From: Kiritimatiellia bacterium
GTDB lineage: Bacteria > Verrucomicrobiota > Kiritimatiellia > JAAZAB01
Length of the DNA: 10,985 bases
Assembly: GCA_018400335.1 (NCBI GenBank)
Contig: JAGYMT010000028.1
Location: 1-10,985 of the forward strand
Reading direction: 5' to 3'
Both the position numbers and the translations under genes were made by a program. Shown here piece by piece: positions 1 to 5,680 of the stretch (position 1 is its first letter; each line of letters starts with the position of its first letter). The notes under the pieces are model-generated. The model searched no databases, was not told the origin of the DNA, and was given only the letters and a program-made list of their open reading frames with translations.

Positions 1-1906
1 ATTCGAGAAGTTCGCGCGCTGCGCCCTTGCCAGAGAGCCCAGGCGCGCTCTGCTCTCTCTGGCCACCGGCTCCGGCAAGACGTTTATCGCCGTCAATCTG
101 CTCAAGCGCGCCGCCGATTGCGGACAACTGAAGCGCGCGCTTTTCGTATGCGACAGGGACGAACTGCGCTCGCAGGCGCTGCGTGCGTTCCAGAACGTCT
201 TCGGCGCCGATGCCGCGGAGGCCTTCCGCAAGCCGGACGGCAAGAACAATGCCCGGAACGCCCGCATTCACATCGCAACTTATCAAACCCTGGGCATTGA
301 CGCCGCCGACGGAACCGCGGACGCCGCCTATGCGCCTGAAGCGGAAGAGAAGACCCTGCTTGACGAGTTTTACACGGAGAACCATTTCACCCACGTGGTC
401 ATTGACGAGTGCCACCGCTCGGCATGGGGCAAGTGGTCGCGCGTGCTAATCCGCAACGACGAGGCCGCTCATATCGGACTTACGGCTACGCCGCGCCGCC
501 TGAAATGCGCCGAGAAGAACAGGGAGGCGGATGAGGACGCCAGGATCACCGCAAATAAAATCGAATACTTCGGTGAGCCGGTCTACGAATACGACATGGC
601 GCAGGCAATCGAGGACGGCTACCTGGCCGCATGCGACATCGAGGCCTTCGATCTTTTCCACGACAACAAGAAGGTCAATGAGCGCCTCAGCGGCGTTTCC
701 CGCGAGGACCTGAAGGGCAAGCAAATCAGGGATGCCACCACGGGCGCGAGCCTGCCTATCGAGTCGGCTGACGATCACTACACCGCCGAAAAGATAGAGG
801 GGCGTCTTCTCATGCCCGACCGCGTTGCCGCGATGTGCAACGACCTGTTCGCCCACCTGCTCGCAACAGGGGGACCGGAGCAGAAGACCATCATCTTCTG
901 TGCGCGCGATCGTCACACTGACGACGTGGCGACCATACTGAACAACCTTTACGCCCACTGGTGCGCGGCCAATGGGAAGGAACGGCTGGAATTCTACGCG
1001 TTCAAGTGCACGGCGAAGAGCAGCGGCAACGATCAGCTTCCAGACCTGCGCGCCTCGTCGCGCAGTCATTTCATAGCCGCTACCGTTGACCTTCTCACGA
1101 CGGGCGTGGACGTGCCCTGCGTGAAGAACATCGTCTTCTTCAAGTACATGAAGTCGGCGATCAGCTTCCATCAGATGGTCGGACGCGGCACACGGATTGA
1201 CGAGGTGACCGGAAAACTCATGTTCCGCGTGTATGATTACACCGATGCGACGAGGCTGTTTGGGCAGCCGTTTATCACGAAGCCTCCGATCGGAGGTGGT
1301 GGCGGCGGGCCAGGGCCGGAGCCTCCCTTGCCGACCGAGCCCACAATCAGCGTCGAGGGCTTCGACGTGCACGTCACTCACGCCGGAAGTTTCATCGTCA
1401 TTGACGTGGACGGAAAGGCGATGCCCATTCCCATCGCCGAGTACAAGGCGCGCTTGGCCGCCCGGCTCGTGCAGGAAGCGCGCACGCTCGACGAATTCCG
1501 CGCGCTCTGGGTCAACCCGCCATCCCGGAAAGAACTGCTCGACACTTTGGTCACGGGCGGCTGCTCGCCTTCCGTCGTTCGCATGGTGGACGACAAGCAG
1601 GCCTACGATCTTTACGACATCCTCGCCGAGCTCGGCTGGGGCATGAGTCCGCGCACGCGCCGGGACAGGACACTCGCATTCAGCTACAAGCACGAGGACT
1701 GGCTCAACGCGCTCCCGCAACCCGTCGGCATGACCATCCGCGCTATTGCCGGCCAGTTCGCGCGCGGCGGAACCGAAGAGCTTGAGAACCCGCACATTTT
1801 CCAGATTCCGGACGTCAAGAAGGCCGGCGGCCTGGCGGCCCTTCAAGCCGCAGGCAATCCCGCCGAACTCCTGCGCGAGACAAAGAAGAGGATGTTTGCG
1901 GCATGA
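1..1906 (+). CDS. hsdR: Type I restriction enzyme R subunit, SF2 helicase/translocase part (5' truncated)
   Basis: This is the motor and restriction subunit of a type I R-M enzyme. It uses ATP to translocate DNA and cuts at a distance when the target is unmethylated. The reading frame is open from base 2 to the TGA at 1904-1906, giving 634 visible residues; the N-terminal nuclease domain lies outside the window. Visible helicase motifs, numbered from the first codon in the window, are ATGSGKT (Walker A, Lys26), VIDECH (motif II, Asp135), LTATPRR (motif III, about 160), TVDLLTTGVDVP (motif V) and QMVGRGTR (motif VI, 391-398). A Gly/Pro-rich linker at about 431-447 leads to a helical C-terminal region that resembles the EcoEI-type R-subunit C-terminal domain, which contacts the methylase core. 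Its TGA overlaps the next ATG (ATGA), so translation is probably coupled. An ATG at 395 lies just before the DECH motif and cannot be the true start. Confidence in the family is high; the EcoEI assignment is by recognition only. Confidence 0.93.
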   Translation, partial: FEKFARCALAREPRRALLSLATGSGKTFIAVNLLKRAADCGQLKRALFVCDRDELRSQALRAFQNVFGADAAEAFRKPDGKNNARNARIHIATYQTLGIDAADGTADAAYAPEAEEKTLLDEFYTENHFTHVVIDECHRSAWGKWSRVLIRNDEAAHIGLTATPRRLKCAEKNREADEDARITANKIEYFGEPVYEYDMAQAIEDGYLAACDIEAFDLFHDNKKVNERLSGVSREDLKGKQIRDATTGASLPIESADDHYTAEKIEGRLLMPDRVAAMCNDLFAHLLATGGPEQKTIIFCARDRHTDDVATILNNLYAHWCAANGKERLEFYAFKCTAKSSGNDQLPDLRASSRSHFIAATVDLLTTGVDVPCVKNIVFFKYMKSAISFHQMVGRGTRIDEVTGKLMFRVYDYTDATRLFGQPFITKPPIGGGGGGPGPEPPLPTEPTISVEGFDVHVTHAGSFIVIDVDGKAMPIPIAEYKARLAARLVQEARTLDEFRALWVNPPSRKELLDTLVTGGCSPSVVRMVDDKQAYDLYDILAELGWGMSPRTRRDRTLAFSYKHEDWLNALPQPVGMTIRAIAGQFARGGTEELENPHIFQIPDVKKAGGLAALQAAGNPAELLRETKKRMFAA

Positions 1907-2520
1907 AAGATAATGAGTATCCTGTGTATACAGTTGAACAAGCCATTCTGTGCATTCGAGGTCAGAAGGTTATCTTAGATACGGATTTGGCCCTAATCTA
2001 TGGCGTAGCCACCAAGGTGTTGAATCAAGCTGTAAAGCGCAATTCCAAACGGTTTCCACCGGATTTCCTGTTTCAACTTGATCCGCAGGAGGTTACAAAC
2101 TTGAAGTCACAATTTGTGACTTCAAGTTCACAACCAGATGACAATCAACATGATGGAAAGCGCTGGTCACAATTTATGACCAGTTCATCTCATGGAGGAC
2201 GCAGGAAGTTGCCCTACGCCTTCACTGAACACGGCGCCATTATGGCCGCCACGGTGCTGAACAGTCCGCAGGCCGTGGAGATGAGCGTTTTTGTCGTTCG
2301 GGCCTTCATCAAGATGCGAGAGCAACTGGTAAATAGGACGGAAATGGAAAAGCGGCTGGCTGAGATCGAAAAAGGACTGCTTTCCCACGATGCCGCGCTG
2401 CGCGACCTCTATTCAAAAATCCGCCCGCTCCTCCTCCCGCCGCCTGTTCCACCGAAGAAACCCATTGGATTCCAAGTAAGAGAACGACGCGCGAGATACG
2501 GAACTAGAAAAAGCAAATGA
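1903..2520 (+). CDS. ORF6N-domain DNA-binding protein
   Basis: This 205-residue protein has an ORF6N domain at about residues 8-135. It is recognised from the IRGQKVILDTDLALIYGV segment, the KRNSKRFPPDFLFQL segment and the PYAFTEHGAIMAATVL segment. ORF6N is a phage-type DNA-binding domain of the KilA-N/Bro-N group and also recurs as an accessory gene in bacterial type I R-M operons; its job there is not established. The domain is followed by a short acidic/basic coiled-coil (about 140-170) and a Pro-rich, basic tail. The ATG overlaps the hsdR stop by 4 nt, and its own stop overlaps the next gene by 4 nt, so it is embedded in the hsd operon. The first 300 bases are clearly more AT-rich than hsdR or hsdM, suggesting separate acquisition. 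A motif of the form SQF(V/M)TSSS occurs twice (about residues 69-75 and 90-96), and the DNA encoding each copy is palindromic. It could be an operon regulator or a phage-derived passenger. Confidence 0.85.
   Translation: MKDNEYPVYTVEQAILCIRGQKVILDTDLALIYGVATKVLNQAVKRNSKRFPPDFLFQLDPQEVTNLKSQFVTSSSQPDDNQHDGKRWSQFMTSSSHGGRRKLPYAFTEHGAIMAATVLNSPQAVEMSVFVVRAFIKMREQLVNRTEMEKRLAEIEKGLLSHDAALRDLYSKIRPLLLPPPVPPKKPIGFQVRERRARYGTRKSK
2098..2128. repeat. Perfect 31-bp palindrome inside the ORF6N gene
   Basis: Two 15-nt arms, AACTTGAAGTCACAA and TTGTGACTTCAAGTT, are exact reverse complements separated by a single T. The element lies wholly within the ORF6N coding sequence, where it encodes NLKSQFVTSS, so it is both coding and dyad-symmetric. 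The core GTCACAA-T-TTGTGAC has the look of a dimeric protein binding site. A 1-nt loop makes a stable RNA hairpin unlikely as drawn, although a few opened base pairs would allow one. Confidence 0.85.
2163..2183. repeat. Second, imperfect copy of the palindrome
   Basis: CTGGTCACAA, a single T, then TTATGACCAG forms a dyad with 10-nt arms and one mismatch (G to A in the right arm). It keeps the TCACAATTTrTGAC core of the perfect palindrome about 60 bp upstream and encodes the second copy of the SQF(V/M)TSSS peptide. The two copies look like a duplication of one element that has since diverged. Confidence 0.7.
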
Positions 2521-3173
2521 TGGCGACCATGCAAGAGACAGCGACAGAACTCCCAAAACGCCTGCCCGCAGGCTGGCGTTGGGTGAAGCTGGGGGAGGTG
2601 TTGAAAGATGTTCTTACAGGATTTGCCTGCGGAGAACGCGATGAAGCTGGCATAATTCAACTGCGAATGAACAATATCGACACTAGGGGGAACTTTCTGT
2701 GGGACGAATTTTTGCGGGTTCCCGCTTCTCCTGAAGTCAAGGCCCGATATGGATTGGTGGTTGATGACGTCCTTTTCAACAACACCAACAGCACCGAGCT
2801 TGTGGGAAAGAGTGCGATCTTCCGCGGACATCAAGAAGCTGTTGTTTTCAGCAACCACTTCACGCGGCTGCGTCCGAGCCGGAATGCACTTCTGCCGGAG
2901 TTCCTTGCGGCCTGGTTGCTTCAGCACTGGCAGCTTGGTGTATTTGCAAACATCTGCAACCGCTGGATTGGTCAAAGCGCCGTGAAGCCCAGCAAACTGC
3001 TCGCCCTAGAAATCCCCCTCCCCCCTCTCTCCGAGCAGCGTCGCATAGCGGCGCTGCTGAACGACCAGCTGGCGGCGGTGGAGCGGGCGCGGAAGGCGGC
3101 GAAGGAGGAACTCGCCGCAATCAATGCCCTGCCCTCGGCTTTGCTCCGCCGGGCATTCAATGGAGATCTTTGA
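2517..3173 (+). CDS. hsdS: Type I specificity subunit, half-size with a single target recognition domain
   Basis: HsdS chooses the DNA sequence that the methylase and restriction complexes act on. This protein is 218 residues, about half the usual 400-450. It opens with the standard LPAGWRWVKLGEV entry motif (about residues 17-29), runs through one target recognition domain, and ends with IPLPPLSEQRRIA (about 165-177) followed by a long helix typical of the conserved spacer region. There is no second recognition domain and no remnant of one downstream, since the next gene starts 3 nt after the stop. Known half-size S subunits made from EcoDXXI and EcoR124I dimerise and give a symmetric split target, so the same is inferred here. 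The ATG at 2517 overlaps the ORF6N stop; ATGs at 2520 and 2529 are alternatives. The upstream A-rich stretch gives only a weak ribosome binding site, consistent with coupling. Confidence 0.88.
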   Translation: MMATMQETATELPKRLPAGWRWVKLGEVLKDVLTGFACGERDEAGIIQLRMNNIDTRGNFLWDEFLRVPASPEVKARYGLVVDDVLFNNTNSTELVGKSAIFRGHQEAVVFSNHFTRLRPSRNALLPEFLAAWLLQHWQLGVFANICNRWIGQSAVKPSKLLALEIPLPPLSEQRRIAALLNDQLAAVERARKAAKEELAAINALPSALLRRAFNGDL

Positions 3174-3176
3174 GCG

Positions 3177-3953
3177 ATGAAGAAGAACACGGACATAAAA
3201 AACCACACGGACAAACACCCCGCTTCGCCGCTGCGGCTTCGCAGGGCAAGCGGACTGTCGCAGGCGAGTGAGGGTGATAAGCTCATCCCCAAACACGGCG
3301 GATATGAGCACACAAAGACCTGGCAACTTGCCGACCTGATCTATGACATCACCGCGCGCTTCTGCGATAAATACGTGGATCGGCGCAGCCGCACGCACGA
3401 CCAGATGGTGCAGGCGGCGCGTAGCGGCGCCCAGAATCTGCAGGAAGGCAGTGTGGATTCGGCGGTCTCGAAGAAGATCGAAATGAAGCTCACCGGGATT
3501 GCCAAGGGCAGCCTCATGGAGCTTCAGCGCGACTACAAGAAGTTCCTGAAGCACCGCGATCTGCCCGAATGGCCGCCCAATCACCCGGCGCTGACACGCT
3601 TCAAGGCGCTGCGCTGCGCCACGCTGGACGAATTTCGCGCCTGGGTGGCGGAAGAAGTGCAGCGGGCCGGGCAAGAGGGAAACACGGACCCGCACGGACA
3701 AAAAGGGACGCCAAACACTGTGACGAGTTCCCATGGCGTTGCCGGTCCGTGCAAGTCCGTGCATGTCCGTGTCTCTCCGGGAGACTTGCCCGCCGTGGGT
3801 GCAGCCAACGGCGCACTTTCCCTGCTGAATCTTTGCATTCACCTCATTGGCAACCAAATGGAGGCGCAAGCCGACGCCTTCGAGAAGGAAGGCGGTTTCA
3901 CGGAACGCCTCTACCGGCGGCGCACCGCACGACGACAACAAGGAACTACCTGA
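3177..3953 (+). CDS. Four-helix-bundle protein (23S rRNA IVP-like) with suffix domain
   Basis: This 258-residue protein belongs to the four-helix-bundle family first met in 23S rRNA intervening sequences, in the variant carrying a C-terminal 'suffix'. The family core begins at LIPKHGGY (residue 36) and continues with DRRSRTHDQMVQAARSGAQN and SKKIEMKLTGIAKGSL. The suffix is recognised by its EGGFTERLYRRR ending near residue 245. The biochemical role of the family is unknown; the related Avd protein of diversity-generating retroelements binds nucleic acid and a reverse transcriptase, but no reverse transcriptase is seen here. Two oddities stand out. The first 35 residues are a low-complexity extension translated from CACGGAC repeats. 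A linker of about 35 residues (near 166-201), between the bundle and the suffix, is translated from an inverted repeat array. The gene starts 3 nt after hsdS and ends 2 nt before hsdM, so it splits the usual S-M pair. Start choice is uncertain because of the repeat-derived N-terminus. Confidence 0.8.
   Translation: MKKNTDIKNHTDKHPASPLRLRRASGLSQASEGDKLIPKHGGYEHTKTWQLADLIYDITARFCDKYVDRRSRTHDQMVQAARSGAQNLQEGSVDSAVSKKIEMKLTGIAKGSLMELQRDYKKFLKHRDLPEWPPNHPALTRFKALRCATLDEFRAWVAEEVQRAGQEGNTDPHGQKGTPNTVTSSHGVAGPCKSVHVRVSPGDLPAVGAANGALSLLNLCIHLIGNQMEAQADAFEKEGGFTERLYRRRTARRQQGTT
3188..3212. repeat. Pair of CACGGAC direct repeats at the 5' end of the four-helix-bundle gene
   Basis: Two exact CACGGAC heptamers at 3188-3194 and 3206-3212 are separated by an A-rich 11-nt spacer. 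They belong to the same repeat type as the array in the middle of the gene and sit where the translated product is not part of the conserved fold. This suggests a repeat element that became the start of the reading frame. Confidence 0.65.
3683..3771. repeat. Inverted repeat array of CACGGAC / GTCCGTG at 10-bp period
   Basis: CACGGAC occurs at 3683-3689 and 3693-3699. Its reverse complement GTCCGTG occurs at 3745-3751, 3755-3761 and 3765-3771. Within each group the period is exactly 10 bp. The left arm 3683-3699 pairs with 3745-3761 or with 3755-3771 at 15 of 17 positions, so the transcript could form a stem-loop with alternative registers. The period is not a multiple of 3, so each copy is read in a different frame. 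This argues that selection or spread acted on DNA or RNA rather than on the peptide. The array is inside the four-helix-bundle gene and keeps its frame open. Confidence 0.75.
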
Positions 3954-3955
3954 AT

Positions 3956-5665
3956 ATGGCCAAGAAGAACAACGGAACCGTGCCTGCGCCGCGAAGCGCA
4001 GCGGCGCGGCAGGCAGGCGGCAAGAAGCACGCCACCCAACAGTCTGTTGACCAGGCTGTCAAGTCTATCTGCGACATTATGCGCCGGGGGAATTGCGCCG
4101 GGGCATTGCAGTACGTCCCGGAACTGACATGGATTTTGTTCCTGCGCATTCTCGACGAACGCGAGGAACGCGAGCAGCACGAGTCCGAGGCCTTGGGCGT
4201 GCCCTTCAAGCCATCGCTGGAACATCCCTACCGCTGGCAGGATTGGGCCGCCCCCGGTGGCGCGAAACGAAAAGAACTTCAGGAAGACGCGCTGGGTTCG
4301 TTCTTCGGTTTCGTGAACACCGAGCTCCTGCGCTATCTCAAGGGCCTGAAGAACAAGCCCGACGCTTCCCCGCGTCAGAAGGTAATCAGCGAAGTCATGA
4401 CCGGCGTTGAACGTGTCAGAGTCGACACTGAACGCAATTTTCTCGATGTACTGGACAAGGTTAACGAGATCACGGCCGAGACCGTGGACACGACGCACGT
4501 CTTTACGCTTTCGCAGGTGTACGAAGGACTCCTACTCAAAATGGGCGAGAAGGGCAACGACGGCGGCCAATTTTTCACGCCGCGCCAGGTGATTAAGGCA
4601 ATGGTGCAGGTGATAGCGCCGAAGGTGAACCATACCGTCTACGACCCGGGTTGCGGAACCGGCGGGTTCCTTGCACAGAGCTACGAATTCATGCGCGACC
4701 GCTTGGGCAATGGAGCGACTGCCGAACAGTGGGAAACGTTGAAACAGCGGACCTTCTGGGGGCGGGAGAAAGAAAACCTCATCTATCCCATCGCACTGGC
4801 CAACCTCGTGCTGCACGGTGTCGACAAGCCGAACCTCTGGCATGGCAACACTCTGACCGGCATGGAAATCTATGGCGGGCTTTTCGCTGGCGCGCCGGGT
4901 CAGTTCGACGTGATCCTGACCAATCCACCGTTTGGCGGGAAGGAAGGCAAAGACGCCCAGACCAACTTCGACTACAAGACCAGCGCGACCCAGGCTCTCT
5001 TCCTCCAACACGTCATCCGAAGCTTGAAGGACGGTGGGCGTTGCGGGATCGTGCTCGATGAAGGACTGCTGTTCCGCACAAACCAGGACGCCTTCGTCAA
5101 GACCAAGCAGAAACTCCTGAACGACTGCGATGTCTGGTGCATTGTGAGCTTGCCCGCCGGCGTTTTCACGGCGGCGGGCGCGGGCGTGAAGACAAATCTG
5201 ATCTTCTTCACGAAGGGCAAGCCGACGCGCAAGATCTGGTACTACGATCTGACCGAAATCAAGGTCCGCAAAAAGACACCCCTCATGCTGAAGCATTTCG
5301 AGGAATTTATTCGCCTGCTCCCTGATCGCGCCGATTCCGAATTGAGCTGGACCGTGGACATGGACGAACGCAAGCGGCTAGCGGCCGAAGAGATCCGCCC
5401 CTTCAAGGAAGAGGCCAGGAAGAAGGCACGTGAAGCCGCTGAATGCAAGGACAAAGAACAATCCAAGGCACTCAACAAGGAATCCAAGGCGGCGGCGGGC
5501 AAGGCGAAAGAAATCGAGGATGCGGTTTACGACCTGAAGGCCGTCAACCCGAACAAGAAGCCCGTGGTGGACACACGTACACCGGAAGAGCTGCTTGATC
5601 TGATCGAGGCCAAGGGGAAAGAGATTGCGGAAGCGCTGGCGGTGTTGCGGGCGTCTCCGAAGTAA
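3956..5665 (+). CDS. hsdM: Type I restriction-modification methyltransferase subunit (N6-adenine)
   Basis: HsdM transfers a methyl group from S-adenosylmethionine to adenine N6 in the target selected by HsdS, protecting host DNA. The product is 569 residues. It has an N-terminal HsdM helical domain (about 25-200) containing the ALQYVPELTWILFLRILDE segment. Next comes GGQFFTPRQVIKAMV, then the SAM-binding motif I DPGCGTGGF (Asp230; the more usual form is DPACGTGGF), then catalytic motif IV NPPF (323-326). The C-terminal 120 residues are Lys/Glu/Ala-rich and probably helical or coiled-coil, suited to contact with HsdS. The open frame extends upstream to 3569, but that part overlaps the four-helix-bundle gene out of frame and has no HsdM similarity. 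The ATG at 3956, with AAGGA about 11 nt upstream, is the sensible start. The motifs appear intact, so an active methylase is expected. Confidence 0.94.
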   Translation: MAKKNNGTVPAPRSAAARQAGGKKHATQQSVDQAVKSICDIMRRGNCAGALQYVPELTWILFLRILDEREEREQHESEALGVPFKPSLEHPYRWQDWAAPGGAKRKELQEDALGSFFGFVNTELLRYLKGLKNKPDASPRQKVISEVMTGVERVRVDTERNFLDVLDKVNEITAETVDTTHVFTLSQVYEGLLLKMGEKGNDGGQFFTPRQVIKAMVQVIAPKVNHTVYDPGCGTGGFLAQSYEFMRDRLGNGATAEQWETLKQRTFWGREKENLIYPIALANLVLHGVDKPNLWHGNTLTGMEIYGGLFAGAPGQFDVILTNPPFGGKEGKDAQTNFDYKTSATQALFLQHVIRSLKDGGRCGIVLDEGLLFRTNQDAFVKTKQKLLNDCDVWCIVSLPAGVFTAAGAGVKTNLIFFTKGKPTRKIWYYDLTEIKVRKKTPLMLKHFEEFIRLLPDRADSELSWTVDMDERKRLAAEEIRPFKEEARKKAREAAECKDKEQSKALNKESKAAAGKAKEIEDAVYDLKAVNPNKKPVVDTRTPEELLDLIEAKGKEIAEALAVLRASPK

Positions 5666-5667
5666 CG

Positions 5668-5671
5668 GGAG
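5668..5671 (+). promoter_or_regulatory. Ribosome binding site for the RloC-like gene
   Basis: GGAG lies 9 nt before the GTG at 5681 in the 15-nt gap after hsdM. It supports GTG as the start. The nearer ATG at 5674 is in another frame and stops after ten codons. Confidence 0.55.
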
Positions 5672-5680
5672 CAATGCAAG

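Noticed and set aside
446..1846. 466-codon antisense open frame opposite hsdR
   Set aside because: It mirrors the GC-rich codon bias of hsdR and shows no recognisable motif, while the plus strand carries all helicase motifs.
395..1906. Separate helicase gene starting at the ATG at 395
   Set aside because: The same frame is open from base 2 and carries the Walker A motif at 62-82, so the ATG is internal to hsdR.
3683..3771. Possible CRISPR-like array from regularly spaced CACGGAC/GTCCGTG units
   Set aside because: Repeats are 7 bp with 3-bp spacers and in both orientations, inside a coding frame; there is no repeat-spacer architecture and no cas gene.
3177..3953. Accessory variability determinant (Avd) of a diversity-generating retroelement
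   Set aside because: The fold is related, but no reverse transcriptase, template repeat or variable repeat is visible in the window, and the suffix domain marks a different subfamily.
3569..3955. N-terminal extension of hsdM to an upstream ATG, giving 698 residues
   Set aside because: This stretch overlaps the four-helix-bundle gene in another frame, is Arg/Ala-rich without HsdM similarity, and a good ATG with a ribosome binding site exists at 3956.
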